From assembly GCF_001307155.1 (NCBI RefSeq), contig NZ_CP012830.1, positions 3,346,501 through 3,410,500 on the forward strand: DNA of 64,000 nt, in the 5' to 3' direction. Within the stretch, counting starts at the first letter, position 1. Every line of letters begins with the position of its first letter. Both the position numbers and the translations under genes were made by a program. Shown here piece by piece: positions 38,947 to 52,502 of the stretch. Source of the stretch: Pseudomonas fluorescens. GTDB lineage: Bacteria; Pseudomonadota; Gammaproteobacteria; Pseudomonadales; Pseudomonadaceae. The notes beneath the pieces are model-generated. The model had not been told where the DNA came from. It made no database searches and saw only the letters and a program-made list of their open reading frames with translations.

Positions 38947-40028
38947 TGCTGCTGTTGTTAGCGGAGTATCTGCAACAGTTCTACAAAGGCTTCGCGGTCT
39001 TTCAGTACCTGACCCTGCGCGGGATTCTCGGTGTGCTGACCGCGTTGTCGTTGTCGCTGTGCCTGGGTCCATGGATGATCCGCACGTTGCAGAACCGCCA
39101 GATCGGCCAGTCTGTCCGTAATGACGGCCCGCAATCGCACTTGTCCAAGTCGGGCACTCCGACCATGGGCGGCGCACTGATTCTGACCGCCATCGGCGTC
39201 AGCACCTTGCTTTGGGCCGACCTGCACAACCGCTATGTGTGGGTCGTGTTGCTGGTCACGCTGCTGTTTGGTGCCGTGGGCTGGGTCGACGATTACCGCA
39301 AAGTCATCGAGAAGAACTCTCGTGGCTTGCCGAGCCGCTGGAAATACTTCTGGCAGTCGGTGTTCGGCCTGGGCGCGGCGATCTTCCTTTATATGACTGC
39401 ACCCAGCGCGGTTGAAACGACCTTGATCGTGCCGATGTTCAAAGACGCCAGCATCGCGCTCGGCATTGGCTTCGTGGTCCTGACCTACTTCGTGATCGTT
39501 GGCTCCAGCAACGCGGTCAACCTGACTGACGGCCTCGATGGCCTGGCGATCATGCCAACCGTGATGGTCGGCGGCGCGCTGGGGATCTTCTGCTACCTGT
39601 CGGGTAACGTGAAATTCGCCGAATACCTGCTGATCCCTTATGTACCGGGCGCAGGTGAGCTGATCGTGTTCTGCGGAGCGCTGATCGGCGCCGGCCTGGG
39701 TTTCCTCTGGTTCAACACCTACCCGGCTCAAGTCTTCATGGGCGACGTCGGCGCACTGGCGCTGGGCGCAGCGTTGGGCACCATCGCAGTGATTGTCCGC
39801 CAGGAAATCGTCCTGTTCATCATGGGCGGCGTGTTCGTGATGGAAACCCTGTCGGTGGTCATTCAGGTTGCCTCTTTCAAGCTGACCGGTCGCCGCGTGT
39901 TCCGCATGGCACCGATTCACCACCACTTTGAACTCAAGGGCTGGCCCGAGCCACGCGTGATCGTCCGTTTCTGGATCATCACCGTGATTCTCGTACTGGT
40001 CGGCCTTGCCACCCTGAAGCTGAGGTAG
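38946..40028 (+). CDS. mraY: Phospho-MurNAc-pentapeptide translocase MraY
   Basis: A 360-residue integral membrane enzyme (about ten helices) that links the pentapeptide precursor to undecaprenyl phosphate, forming lipid I. Catalytic aspartates lie in WVDDYRKV (near residue 115) and [10 protein letters not shown] (near 195), and the loop [17 protein letters not shown] is invariant. The ATG at 38946 overlaps the murF stop (TAATG); an open frame further upstream lies inside murF. Confidence 0.97.
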   Translation: MLLLLAEYLQQFYKGFAVFQYLTLRGILGVLTALSLSLCLGPWMIRTLQNRQIGQSVRNDGPQSHLSKSGTPTMGGALILTAIGVSTLLWADLHNRYVWVVLLVTLLFGAVGWVDDYRKVIEKNSRGLPSRWKYFWQSVFGLGAAIFLYMTAPSAVETTLIVPMFKDASIALGIGFVVLTYFVIVGSSNAVNLTDGLDGLAIMPTVMVGGALGIFCYLSGNVKFAEYLLIPYVPGAGELIVFCGALIGAGLGFLWFNTYPAQVFMGDVGALALGAALGTIAVIVRQEIVLFIMGGVFVMETLSVVIQVASFKLTGRRVFRMAPIHHHFELKGWPEPRVIVRFWIITVILVLVGLATLKLR

Positions 40029-40033
40029 AACAA

Positions 40034-41380
40034 GTGTCTCTGATCGCTTCTGACCACTTCCGCATCGTTGTCGGCCTCGGCAAGAGCGGCATGTCCCTGG
40101 TTCGCTTCCTGGCGAACCGGGGCGTGTCGTTCGCTGTCGCCGATACGCGGGAAAATCCACCGGAGCTGGCCACGCTGCGTCGTGACTACCCGCAGGTGGA
40201 AGTGCGTTGTGGCGAGCTGGATGTCGAATTCCTCTGCCGTGCCGACGAGCTCTACGTGAGCCCGGGCCTGGCCTTGGCGACTCCGGCCCTGCAAGCGGCG
40301 GCGGCCCGTGGCGTGAAGCTGTCGGGTGATATCGAATTGTTTGCACGTAACGCGAAGGCGCCGATTGTTGCCATTACCGGCTCCAACGCAAAAAGTACCG
40401 TGACCACGCTGGTCGGCGAAATGGCGGCAGCAGCCGGCAAGCGCGTGGCGGTGGGCGGTAACCTCGGTACCCCGGCACTCGATCTGCTGAGCGACGACGT
40501 CGAGCTGTACGTGATGGAACTCTCGAGCTTCCAGCTGGAGACCACCGATCAGCTGGGCGCCGAAGTGGCTACCGTGCTGAACATCAGCGAAGACCATATG
40601 GACCGTTACAGCGGCCTGCCGGCCTATCACCTGGCCAAGCACCGGATCTTCCGTGGCGCGAAGCAAGTGGTGGTCAATCGTCAGGATGCGCTGAGCCGTC
40701 CGTTGATGGGCGAGGGCCTGCCGTGCTGGACCTTCGGGCTGAACAAGCCGGATTTCAAGGCCTTTGGTCTGCGCGAGGAAAATGGCGAGAAGTATCTGGC
40801 TTTTGAATTCCAGAACCTGATGCCGGTACGCGAGTTGAAAATTCGTGGTGCGCATAACCAGTCCAACGCCCTCGCGGCCTTGGCCCTGGGGCACGCCGTG
40901 GGCCTGCCGTTCGATGCCATGCTCTCGAGCCTGCGGACTTTCGCCGGGCTTGAGCATCGCTGCCAGTGGGTCCGCGACCTGAATGGCGTGAGCTACTACA
41001 ACGATTCCAAAGCCACCAACGTTGGCGCTGCCTTGGCCGCTATCGAAGGCCTGGGCGCAGACATCCAGGGCAAGCTGGTGCTGATCGCCGGTGGCGACGG
41101 CAAAGGTGCCGAGTTCAAGGACCTGCGTGATCCGGTCGCGGCCAACTGCCGCGCCGTGGTGTTGATGGGGCGTGATGCCGAGCTGATTGGCCAGGCCATC
41201 GGCGATGCCGTGCCACTGATTCGCGTCAACTCGCTGATCGAAGCGGTCGAGCAATGCCGCGCCATCGCCCAGCCAGGCGATGCGGTGCTGCTGTCGCCGG
41301 CGTGCGCCAGTTTCGACATGTTCAAGAACTACGAAGAGCGTGGGCACCTGTTCGCCCGGGCCGTGGAGGACTTGGCATGA
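40034..41380 (+). CDS. murD: UDP-MurNAc-L-Ala:D-Glu ligase MurD
   Basis: A 448-residue Mur ligase adding D-glutamate. The N-terminal nucleotide fold reads VVGLGKSGMSLVRFLANRG, the ATP motif is ITGSNAKSTVTTL (GSNAKS instead of GSNGKS), followed by MELSSFQLETT and YNDSKATNVGA. The start codon is GTG, five bases after mraY. The final codons overlap ftsW. Confidence 0.97.
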   Translation: MSLIASDHFRIVVGLGKSGMSLVRFLANRGVSFAVADTRENPPELATLRRDYPQVEVRCGELDVEFLCRADELYVSPGLALATPALQAAAARGVKLSGDIELFARNAKAPIVAITGSNAKSTVTTLVGEMAAAAGKRVAVGGNLGTPALDLLSDDVELYVMELSSFQLETTDQLGAEVATVLNISEDHMDRYSGLPAYHLAKHRIFRGAKQVVVNRQDALSRPLMGEGLPCWTFGLNKPDFKAFGLREENGEKYLAFEFQNLMPVRELKIRGAHNQSNALAALALGHAVGLPFDAMLSSLRTFAGLEHRCQWVRDLNGVSYYNDSKATNVGAALAAIEGLGADIQGKLVLIAGGDGKGAEFKDLRDPVAANCRAVVLMGRDAELIGQAIGDAVPLIRVNSLIEAVEQCRAIAQPGDAVLLSPACASFDMFKNYEERGHLFARAVEDLA

Positions 41381-42594
41381 GCTTGAGAAATATCATCAAG
41401 CCGTACCCGTCGCCGATCATCACCGGGCGCGGTATTGACCTCGACTTCCCGATGCTCGCCGGTTGCCTGGCGTTGATCGGCCTGGGGCTGGTCATGATCG
41501 CCTCTGCCTCGACCGAAGTGGCGGCGGTACAGTCGGGCAGCGCCCTGTATTACATGATTCGCCACCTTGTCTACATCGTGCTCGGCTTCGGTGCCTGCAT
41601 CGTCACCATGATGATTCCGATCGCTACCTGGCAACGCCTGGGCTGGCTGATGCTGATCGGTGCATTCGGTTTGCTGGTGATGGTGATCGTCCCGGGGATC
41701 GGCCGTGAGGTGAACGGTTCGATGCGCTGGATCGGTTTCAGTTTCTTCAACGTCCAGCCTTCCGAGATTGCCAAGGTCTTTGTGGTGATCTACCTCGCTG
41801 GTTATCTGGTGCGTCGGCAGAAAGAAGTGCGCGAAAGCTGGATGGGCTTCTTCAAGCCGTTCATCGTGCTGCTGCCAATGGCCGGCCTGCTGCTGATGGA
41901 GCCCGACTTCGGTGCCACCGTCGTGATGATGGGGGCCGCGGCGGCGATGCTGTTTTTGGGCGGCGTCGGGCTGTTCCGCTTCACCTTGATGGTGATACTG
42001 GCGGTGGTGGCGGTGGTGCTGCTGATCAAGATGCAGCCTTATCGAATGGCGCGTCTGACCACCTTCACCGATCCTTGGGCCGACCAGTTCGGTTCCGGCT
42101 ACCAGTTGACCCAGGCACTGATCGCCTTCGGTCGCGGTGAGTGGCTGGGCGTTGGCCTGGGCAACAGCGTGCAGAAACAGTTCTACCTGCCGGAAGCGCA
42201 CACCGACTTCGTGTTCTCGGTTCTGGCCGAAGAACTGGGCGTGGTCGGCTCCCTGGCCACCGTCGCGCTGTTCGTCTTTGTGTGCATACGCGGCATGTAC
42301 ATCGGGTTGTGGGCAGAAAAGGCCAAGCAATTCTTTGCCGCCTATGTCGCCTACGGCTTGTCGTTCCTGTGGATTGGTCAGTTCCTGATCAACATCGGGG
42401 TGAACGTCGGCCTGCTGCCGACCAAGGGCCTGACCTTGCCGTTCCTCAGTTACGGCGGCAGTTCGTTGGTGATCTGCTGCGCCTGTCTTGGCTTGTTGTT
42501 GCGCATCGAATGGGAGAGTCGAACCCACTTGGGCAGCGAAGAGATGGAATTCAGCGAGAGTGACTTCGCCGAGGAGCCGACCCATGGGCGCTAA
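41377..42594 (+). CDS. ftsW: Septal peptidoglycan polymerase FtsW
   Basis: A 405-residue SEDS-family membrane protein with about ten helices that polymerises glycan strands with FtsI at the septum. Signature segments are MRWIGFSFFNVQPSEIAKVF, GYQLTQALIAFGRGEWLGVGLGNSVQK, TDFVFSVLAEELG and LPFLSYGGSSL. The ATG at 41377 overlaps the murD stop. The long frame upstream lies within murD. The C-terminal acidic tail (EEMEFSESDFAEE) is cytoplasmic; its last codons overlap murG. Confidence 0.96.
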   Translation: MSLRNIIKPYPSPIITGRGIDLDFPMLAGCLALIGLGLVMIASASTEVAAVQSGSALYYMIRHLVYIVLGFGACIVTMMIPIATWQRLGWLMLIGAFGLLVMVIVPGIGREVNGSMRWIGFSFFNVQPSEIAKVFVVIYLAGYLVRRQKEVRESWMGFFKPFIVLLPMAGLLLMEPDFGATVVMMGAAAAMLFLGGVGLFRFTLMVILAVVAVVLLIKMQPYRMARLTTFTDPWADQFGSGYQLTQALIAFGRGEWLGVGLGNSVQKQFYLPEAHTDFVFSVLAEELGVVGSLATVALFVFVCIRGMYIGLWAEKAKQFFAAYVAYGLSFLWIGQFLINIGVNVGLLPTKGLTLPFLSYGGSSLVICCACLGLLLRIEWESRTHLGSEEMEFSESDFAEEPTHGR

Positions 42595-43646
42595 CGTGCT
42601 GATCATGGCGGGCGGCACCGGTGGCCACGTGTTCCCGGCGCTGGCCTGCGCTCGCGAATTTCAGGCGCGCGGCTATACCGTGCACTGGCTCGGGACGCCT
42701 CGCGGAATCGAAAACGAACTGGTCCCGAATGCCGGCCTGCCGTTGCACCTGATCAACGTCAGCGGCCTGCGTGGCAAGAGCAAGCTGTCGCTGCTCAAGG
42801 CACCTTTTGTATTGCTCAAGGCGATCTGGCAGGCCCGTGCCGTCATTCGCCAGCTGAAGCCGGTCTGCGTCCTGGGCTTTGGCGGATATGTCACCGGTCC
42901 TGGTGGCGTAGCCGCCAAACTGGCTGGCGTGCCCGTGATCGTTCATGAACAGAACGCCGTCGCCGGTACCGCCAATCGGTTGCTGGTGCCGTTGGCCGCG
43001 CGAGTCTGCGAAGCTTTCCCGGACACCTTTGCTGCCAGTGGCAGTCGGCGCACTACCGGTAACCCGGTGCGCACCGAGTTGTTCCTCGATACAGCGCGTC
43101 CAGCCCTGGCCGGACGCAAAGCGCGTTTGCTGATCCTGGGCGGAAGCCTTGGGGCAGAACCGTTGAACAAATTGCTGCCTGAAGCCCTGTCGCAGGTGCC
43201 TGTTGAACTGCGTCCGGAAGTGTTTCATCAGGCCGGTAAAAACCACGATGAAGTGACTGCCGAGCGCTATCGCACGGCCGGTGTCGAGGCTCAAGTGCAG
43301 CCTTTCATCAAAGACATGGCCCAAGCCTATGGCTGGGCCGACCTGGTGGTCTGTCGCGCTGGCGCGCTGACTGTCAGTGAGTTGGCTGCTGCCGGTCTGC
43401 CCTCGATGCTGGTGCCTTTGCCCCACGCGATCGACGATCACCAGACCCGCAATGCCGAATATTTGGCTCGTGAAGGCGCTGCCTTCCTGATGCCGCAAAG
43501 AACGACTGGCGCAGCGGATCTCGCTGCACGCCTGACAGAGGTCTTGATGCAACCGCAACGACTCAACGACATGGCTGGCGCCGCTCGTCGCCTGGCCAAA
43601 CCTGATGCAACCCGCAACGTGGTCGATATCTGCCTGGAGGTGGTTC

Positions 43647-43654
<8 letters not shown>
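42584..43654 (+). CDS. murG: UDP-GlcNAc:lipid I GlcNAc transferase MurG
   Basis: A 356-residue membrane-associated GT-B glycosyltransferase that converts lipid I to lipid II on the cytoplasmic face. The glycine-rich loop [14 protein letters not shown] begins near residue 8 and [26 protein letters not shown] near residue 256 binds UDP-GlcNAc. The ATG at 42584 lies 11 bases before the ftsW stop; further upstream the frame runs inside ftsW. Its 3' end overlaps murC. Confidence 0.96.
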
Positions 43655-46072
<2,418 letters not shown>

Positions 46073-46076
46073 GACC

Positions 46077-46943
46077 ATGCAAGGCGCCCAGCTACGTCAT
46101 CAGCCATCCGCACCCGGCCGCAAGCCGGTGCCGCGGGGTGCCAGCCGAATGGTGGCCAAAGAGCCGATGTCGGTGCGCCTGCCGAAAGCCAATTTTGGTT
46201 TTCTCAAAGCCTTGTTCTGGCCCGTGCTGTTGGTCGCGTTGGGGTTCGGTACTTACGAAGGTGCACAGCGCTTGCTGCCGTACGCCGATCGGCCGATCAC
46301 CAAGATCAACGTGCAGGGCGATTTGAGTTACATCAGCCAGCAAGCAGTGCAGCAGCGGATCGCCCCGTACGTGGCGGCGAGCTTCTTCACCATTGACCTG
46401 GCGAGCATGCGTACCGAGCTGGAACAGATGCCATGGATTGCCCACGCCGAAGTGCGTCGCGTCTGGCCTGACCAGGTGGTGATTCGCCTGGAGGAGCAAC
46501 TGCCCGTGGCCCGTTGGGGTGACGAAGCGTTGCTGAACAACCAGGGGCAGGCGTTTACGCCGCGTGAATTGGCCAACTACGAACATTTGCCACAGCTGTT
46601 CGGCCCACAACGGGCCCAGCAGCAAGTGATGCAGCAGTATCAGGTGTTGAGCCAGATGTTACGGCCATTGGGCTTCTCGATTGCCCGGCTGGAATTGCGT
46701 GAACGCGGCAGCTGGTTTCTGACCACTGGCGCGGGTAGCGCGGGCCCTGGGATCGAGCTGTTGCTGGGACGCGATCACCTGGTGGAAAAGATGCGCCGCT
46801 TCATTGCCATCTACGACAAGACGCTTAAAGAACAGATTACGAACATTGCGCGCATCGACCTGCGTTATGCCAACGGCCTGGCCGTTGGCTGGCGGGAACC
46901 TGTAGCGCCCACGACGGCCCAACGCGCTGTCGCGAAGAATTGA
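46077..46943 (+). CDS. ftsQ: Cell division protein FtsQ
   Basis: A 288-residue bitopic protein: a basic cytoplasmic N-terminus (about 45 residues), one membrane helix ([19 protein letters not shown]), a POTRA domain ([22 protein letters not shown]) and a beta domain. It recruits FtsL and FtsB and controls FtsWI. It begins 4 bases after ddlB. Its stop is 14 bases before the ftsA start. Confidence 0.94.
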   Translation: MQGAQLRHQPSAPGRKPVPRGASRMVAKEPMSVRLPKANFGFLKALFWPVLLVALGFGTYEGAQRLLPYADRPITKINVQGDLSYISQQAVQQRIAPYVAASFFTIDLASMRTELEQMPWIAHAEVRRVWPDQVVIRLEEQLPVARWGDEALLNNQGQAFTPRELANYEHLPQLFGPQRAQQQVMQQYQVLSQMLRPLGFSIARLELRERGSWFLTTGAGSAGPGIELLLGRDHLVEKMRRFIAIYDKTLKEQITNIARIDLRYANGLAVGWREPVAPTTAQRAVAKN

Positions 46944-46957
46944 GAAGAGGCAGGACC

Positions 46958-48220
46958 ATGGCAAACGTGCAAAGCGGCAAAATGATCGTCGGTCTGGATA
47001 TCGGCACCTCCAAGGTGGTGGCGCTGGTAGGCGAGGTCGCGGCCGATGGCCAACTGGAAATCGTCGGGATCGGTACTCACCCCTCCCGCGGCCTGAAGAA
47101 GGGCGTGGTGGTGAATATCGAATCCACCGTGCAGTCCATTCAGCGTGCGATCGAAGAAGCGCAACTGATGGCTGGCTGCCGGATTCACTCGGCGTTCGTC
47201 GGTGTGGCGGGCAATCACATTCGCAGCCTGAACTCCCACGGCATCGTGGCGATTCGTGATCGCGAAGTCAGCTCGGCCGACCTTGAGCGCGTGCTCGATG
47301 CGGCCCAGGCCGTGGCGATTCCGGCGGATCAGCGCGTACTGCACACGCTGCCGCAGGATTACGTGATCGATAACCAGGAAGGCGTGCGCGAGCCTTTGGG
47401 CATGTCCGGCGTACGTCTGGAAGCCAAGGTCCACGTGGTCACCTGCGCGGTGAACGCTGCACAGAACATTGAAAAATGCGTGCGTCGTTGCGGCCTGGAA
47501 ATCGACGACATCATTCTCGAACAACTGGCGTCGGCGTACTCGGTACTGACCGATGACGAGAAAGAGCTGGGCGTGTGCCTGGTGGACATCGGTGGCGGTA
47601 CCACCGATATCGCGATCTTCACCGAAGGCGCGATTCGTCACACCGCGGTGATCCCGATTGCCGGTGATCAGGTGACCAACGACATCGCCATGGCGCTGCG
47701 CACACCGACCCAGTACGCCGAGGAAATCAAGATCCGCTACGCCTGCGCCCTGGCCAAACTGGCCGGCGCCGGTGAAACCATCAAGGTCCCAAGCGTCGGT
47801 GATCGTCCGCCGCGCGAGCTGTCCCGTCAGGCCCTGGCCGAAGTGGTTGAGCCGCGTTACGACGAGCTGTTCACGCTGATCCAGGCCGAGCTGCGTCGTA
47901 GCGGCTACGAAGACCTGATCCCGGCCGGCATCGTGCTGACCGGCGGTACTTCGAAGATGGAAGGCGCGGTCGAGCTGGCCGAAGAGATTTTCCACATGCC
48001 GGTACGCCTGGGCGTACCGCATGGCGTCAGAGGCCTGGACGACGTAGTGCGCAACCCGATTTATTCCACCGGCGTTGGTTTGCTGATGTATGGCCTGCAA
48101 AAGCAGTCCGATGGCATTTCCTTCTCGGGGATCAGCAGCAGTCGCGATAGCTACAACAACGACGAGGCCAAGAGCCCGTTGATCGATCGCATCAAAAGCT
48201 GGGTCCAGGGCAATTTCTGA
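46958..48220 (+). CDS. ftsA: Cell division protein FtsA
   Basis: A 420-residue actin-like ATPase that anchors FtsZ to the membrane. Phosphate-loop segments are IVGLDIGTSKVVALVGE and LVDIGGGTTDIAIFTEG, and GIVLTGGTSKMEGAVELAE is the adenosine motif. The C-terminus (SPLIDRIKSWVQGNF) is the amphipathic membrane-targeting helix. The ATG at 46958 is preferred over a start six codons upstream because AGAGGCAGG lies before it. Confidence 0.97.
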   Translation: MANVQSGKMIVGLDIGTSKVVALVGEVAADGQLEIVGIGTHPSRGLKKGVVVNIESTVQSIQRAIEEAQLMAGCRIHSAFVGVAGNHIRSLNSHGIVAIRDREVSSADLERVLDAAQAVAIPADQRVLHTLPQDYVIDNQEGVREPLGMSGVRLEAKVHVVTCAVNAAQNIEKCVRRCGLEIDDIILEQLASAYSVLTDDEKELGVCLVDIGGGTTDIAIFTEGAIRHTAVIPIAGDQVTNDIAMALRTPTQYAEEIKIRYACALAKLAGAGETIKVPSVGDRPPRELSRQALAEVVEPRYDELFTLIQAELRRSGYEDLIPAGIVLTGGTSKMEGAVELAEEIFHMPVRLGVPHGVRGLDDVVRNPIYSTGVGLLMYGLQKQSDGISFSGISSSRDSYNNDEAKSPLIDRIKSWVQGNF

Positions 48221-48310
48221 AGATTTACCGCAACACCGTGACACCGCAGCACCGTTGTACGCAGTAGGCGCAGTAGGCGAAAAAAACTAGAGAATGTAAG
48301 GAGAGGGAAA

Positions 48311-49504
48311 ATGTTCGAACTCGTAGACAACATCCCCGCAAGCCCGGTTATTAAAGTTATCGGTGTTGGCGGTGGCGGCGGCAACGCTGTGAATCACATG
48401 GTCAAGAGCAACATTGAAGGCGTTGAGTTCATCTGCGCCAACACTGATGCCCAAGCGCTGAAAAGCATCGGCGCGCGGACCATCCTGCAATTGGGCACCG
48501 GCGTGACCAAAGGTCTGGGTGCTGGCGCGAACCCTGAGGTCGGTCGTCAGGCCGCTCTGGAAGACCGCGAGCGCATCGCCGAAGTGCTGCAAGGCACAAA
48601 CATGGTGTTCATCACCACCGGCATGGGCGGCGGTACCGGTACCGGTGCTGCGCCGATCATTGCCGAAGTGGCCAAGGAAATGGGGATCCTCACCGTTGCG
48701 GTAGTGACTCGTCCGTTCCCGTTCGAAGGTCGCAAGCGCATGCAGATCGCAGACGAAGGCATCCGCCTGCTGTCTGAAAGCGTCGACTCGCTGATCACCA
48801 TTCCCAACGAGAAGCTGCTGACCATCCTCGGTAAAGACGCAAGCCTCTTGTCGGCTTTCGCCAAGGCCGACGATGTACTGGCCGGTGCCGTTCGCGGTAT
48901 CTCCGACATCATCAAGCGTCCGGGCATGATCAACGTCGACTTCGCCGACGTCCGTACCGTGATGAGCGAAATGGGCATGGCGATGATGGGCACTGGCTGC
49001 GCTAGCGGTCCTAACCGTGCGCGTGAAGCGACCGAAGCGGCTATCCGTAACCCGCTGCTCGAAGATGTGAACCTGCAAGGTGCACGCGGTATCCTGGTGA
49101 ATATCACCGCCGGTCCTGACCTGTCTCTGGGTGAGTACTCCGACGTGGGTAGCATCATCGAAGCCTTCGCTTCCGAACACGCCATGGTCAAGGTCGGTAC
49201 CGTTATCGATCCGGACATGCGCGACGAGCTGCACGTTACCGTGGTTGCCACCGGTCTGGGCGCGAAAATCGAGAAGCCTGTCAAGGTCATCGACAACACC
49301 GTTCACACCTCCATGGCTTCGCAGCCACAACAACAATCCCCTGCACGCCAGGAACAGCCAGCGGTAAACTACCGTGACCTGGACCGTCCGACCGTCATGC
49401 GCAACCAGGCTCAAGCCGGTGCTGCGACTGCCGCGAAGATGAATCCGCAAGACGATCTGGACTACCTGGACATCCCGGCATTCCTGCGTCGTCAGGCCGA
49501 TTGA
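48311..49504 (+). CDS. ftsZ: Cell division protein FtsZ
   Basis: The 397-residue tubulin homolog that forms the Z-ring. The GTP-binding tubulin signature GGGTGTGAAP lies near residue 105 and the T7 loop NVDFADV near 210. The C-terminal linker is Gln/Ala-rich and ends with the conserved peptide DIPAFLRRQAD, which binds FtsA and ZipA. AAGGAGAGGG precedes the ATG. A 90-base gap after ftsA may hold an internal promoter, as is usual for ftsZ. Confidence 0.98.
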   Translation: MFELVDNIPASPVIKVIGVGGGGGNAVNHMVKSNIEGVEFICANTDAQALKSIGARTILQLGTGVTKGLGAGANPEVGRQAALEDRERIAEVLQGTNMVFITTGMGGGTGTGAAPIIAEVAKEMGILTVAVVTRPFPFEGRKRMQIADEGIRLLSESVDSLITIPNEKLLTILGKDASLLSAFAKADDVLAGAVRGISDIIKRPGMINVDFADVRTVMSEMGMAMMGTGCASGPNRAREATEAAIRNPLLEDVNLQGARGILVNITAGPDLSLGEYSDVGSIIEAFASEHAMVKVGTVIDPDMRDELHVTVVATGLGAKIEKPVKVIDNTVHTSMASQPQQQSPARQEQPAVNYRDLDRPTVMRNQAQAGAATAAKMNPQDDLDYLDIPAFLRRQAD

Positions 49505-49555
49505 TGGAATGTATCAGGGCTATGAAGGTGATTGGTGTTCAGCAAAGGTCTGGTC

Positions 49556-49564
49556 TGCTATTAT
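49556..49564 (+). promoter_or_regulatory. Candidate extended -10 promoter of lpxC
   Basis: TGC-TATTAT forms an extended -10 element 53 bases before lpxC. The -35 region (TGTTCA at 49536) is weak. It would let lpxC be expressed apart from the dcw transcript. Confidence 0.45.
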
Positions 49565-49580
49565 CGCCAGCCTTTGTTGA

Positions 49581-50528
<948 letters not shown>

Positions 50529-50550
50529 GCAAAAACCTCTCTAGTTTTTA

Positions 50551-50577
50551 AAGGCTGCCTTCGGGTGGCCTTTTTTT
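50551..50577 (+). terminator. Intrinsic terminator of lpxC
   Basis: A 9-bp stem (AAGGCTGCC with GGTGGCCTT, two G-T pairs) closed by TTCG and followed by a T-run to 50577. Confidence 0.9.
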
Positions 50578-50583
50578 ATGCCT

Positions 50584-50829
50584 TGTAGGAGCACGGCTTG
50601 CCGGCGATGGCGATCTCACTGGCGCCATCGCTGGCAAGCCATGCTCCTACGGTTCGCGGGTATTACGAAGATTGATGGCTCGCGCATGACCTGTAGGAGC
50701 ACGGCTTGCCGGCGATGGCGATCTCACTGGCGCCATCGCTGGCAAGCCATGCTCCTACGGTTCGCGGGTATTACGAAGATTGATGGCTCGCGCATGACCT
50801 GTAGGAACACGGCTTGCCGGCGATGGCGG
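50584..50829. repeat. Tandem REP array, 108-bp unit
   Basis: A unit starting TGTAGGAGCACGGCTTGCCG begins at 50584, 50692 and 50800. The first two are essentially identical over 108 bases, including the non-palindromic spacer TTCGCGGGTATTACGAAG. The third is truncated after about 30 bases and has one substitution (GGAAC for GGAGC). Each unit contains a palindrome from GTAGGAGC to GCTCCTAC with GGCGATGGCGAT/ATCGCTGGC-type arms. Confidence 0.93.
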
Positions 50830-50844
50830 CATCAGATGCACCGT

Positions 50845-52353
50845 CTATTCCTGCGCGCTGACCACCCGGTTACGCCCTCGGTGCTTGGCCTGATACAGCG
50901 CCTTGTCGGCCGCATACATCAGGTTTTCCAGGCTCTCGCCCGGTTGTCCTGTAGAGGTACAGAGGCCGATGCTGACGGTGATGGGGGACTCGTCGCCTTC
51001 GAACGGTGGCAGTTGCTCGACTGCAGCGCGGATATTTTCGGCAATTCGCAGTGCACCGCTGCTGTCAGTCTCGGCCAGCACCACGGCAAACTCCTCACCG
51101 CCATAGCGCGCGGCGAGATCAGAGGGGCGACGGATGTTTTCGCTGATGACCCTGGCGAGCACGCGCAAGGCATCGTCGCCGCTCTGATGGCCGTGGCGGT
51201 CGTTGAACGACTTGAAGTGATCGGCGTCGATCATCAGCACCGACAACGGTTTGCCCGAGCGCTGGGCGCGGGACCATTCATGGTTCAGGGCCTGGTCGAG
51301 GGTGCGCCGGTTAGCCACGCCGGTGAGGGCATCGATGGCGGCCTGTTGCGCCAGTTCCTGCTCGGCGTGATGGCGCAGGCGTAATTCGCGGCATAGCAGC
51401 AAGGTCAGCCACATCAAGCCGATACACAACACACCGGTTGCGCCGCTGATCACGTACGCGGTGCGTCTCCAGCTGGCGAAGATTTCGTCCATGGAGAGCG
51501 CGACGCTGACCGTCAACGGCAGGTTGCCGACGCGCGAGAAGGTGTACAGGCGTTCCTGGTGGTCCATGCTCGACAGGCTGCTGAAGCTGCCACTGCCTTC
51601 ACGCATGATGCGTATGACGTTGGGACGATTGCCGAAACTCTTGCCAATGCTGGCATCGGTCAGCATGGGCTTTTGCGCCAGCAATATGCCGTCCTTGTCG
51701 AGCACGTTGAGGGTACTGTTGGAGCCGATGTCCAGGCTGCTGAACAGCTCGTCAAAGTACGCCAGTTGCATGGACGCGACGGCAACGCCAAGAAACTCCC
51801 CGGTGGGCGAAGAGATGCGCCGGCTGAAGCTGATGCGCCACTGATCGTTCTCGGGGCAGTCGCAACGGGGTTTGAACGGGCGACTGATAAACATCCCGCT
51901 GTCGCTGTTGCTGACGTGGGCCTGGAAGTAGTCACGGTCAGCAAAATTGCCCGATTTTGGCTGAATCGACGACGAGTTGGCGATTACCTTGCCCTGCTGG
52001 TCGAGTAGCAGCACATCGCCCTTGTAGCGTGCGGTACTTGCGCGGTCGAACAGCACCAGGTGGCGGATCTGCGCCGAAACCTTCTGCAGGTCGTCACGTT
52101 GGGCGGCAGCGATCAATCCTTGCAGTGACAGGTCATAGAGCTCGACGTTGCGCAGCACATCGGCGTCGATCAGTTGCACGATGTTGGTCGCACCCCGCGT
52201 GGCCGCCTGCATGGCATTGGCGTGTTCGCGGATCAGCAGGAAGGTGACGATGGCGATGATCGCGACGACGGTCAGCGAGCTGCCGAGAACCAGCAGCAAT
52301 TCCGGTCGGCGGGCAGAGCCTGTTATGGCGTGGTATGTGCGGTTTGCACTCAT
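50845..52353 (-). CDS. Membrane-bound diguanylate cyclase (dCACHE-GGDEF)
   Basis: A 502-residue protein with two membrane helices (about 21-42 and 300-325) enclosing a periplasmic dCACHE-like sensor domain (about 43-295). It ends in a cytoplasmic GGDEF domain with active-site signature ARYGGEEFAVVL near residue 418. Five residues before it is RPSD, a good RxxD inhibitory site, so product feedback is likely. The enzyme makes cyclic-di-GMP and should sense a ligand outside the membrane. It has no partner gene; the next gene on the same strand is separated by a terminator. The GTG/ATG region at 52353 fits the signal anchor. Confidence 0.93.
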   Translation of the reverse strand: MSANRTYHAITGSARRPELLLVLGSSLTVVAIIAIVTFLLIREHANAMQAATRGATNIVQLIDADVLRNVELYDLSLQGLIAAAQRDDLQKVSAQIRHLVLFDRASTARYKGDVLLLDQQGKVIANSSSIQPKSGNFADRDYFQAHVSNSDSGMFISRPFKPRCDCPENDQWRISFSRRISSPTGEFLGVAVASMQLAYFDELFSSLDIGSNSTLNVLDKDGILLAQKPMLTDASIGKSFGNRPNVIRIMREGSGSFSSLSSMDHQERLYTFSRVGNLPLTVSVALSMDEIFASWRRTAYVISGATGVLCIGLMWLTLLLCRELRLRHHAEQELAQQAAIDALTGVANRRTLDQALNHEWSRAQRSGKPLSVLMIDADHFKSFNDRHGHQSGDDALRVLARVISENIRRPSDLAARYGGEEFAVVLAETDSSGALRIAENIRAAVEQLPPFEGDESPITVSIGLCTSTGQPGESLENLMYAADKALYQAKHRGRNRVVSAQE

Positions 52354-52460
52354 GGTTCTGATTTCTGCACAGGGACATCATCAGCGTAGTTCCCGGACAA
52401 ACCGGGCGGCATTGCAGATATCAGTTCGTTTATCTCAGTGCATGTATAGATCCCGGATAC

Positions 52461-52491
52461 AAAAAAGGCCAGCACCGGTGCTGGCCTTTTT
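52461..52491. terminator. Bidirectional terminator between porin and diguanylate cyclase genes
   Basis: A palindrome AAAAAAGGCCAGCACC/GGTGCTGGCCTTTTT of about 14 bp per arm with no loop to speak of. Its left A-run serves as the T-run on the minus strand, where it follows the OprD-family gene (stop at 52503). Confidence 0.9.
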
Positions 52492-52502
52492 GTGAATTTT
52501 TC

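Noticed and set aside
38958..40346. 462-codon minus-strand open frame across mraY and murD
   Set aside because: Antisense to two well conserved genes, low complexity (Gln/His/Asp-rich), no domain.
50578..51384. 268-codon plus-strand open frame
   Set aside because: It begins in the tandem REP units (repeated CRSTACRRW peptide) and continues antisense to the diguanylate cyclase; it is a product of GC-rich repeats.
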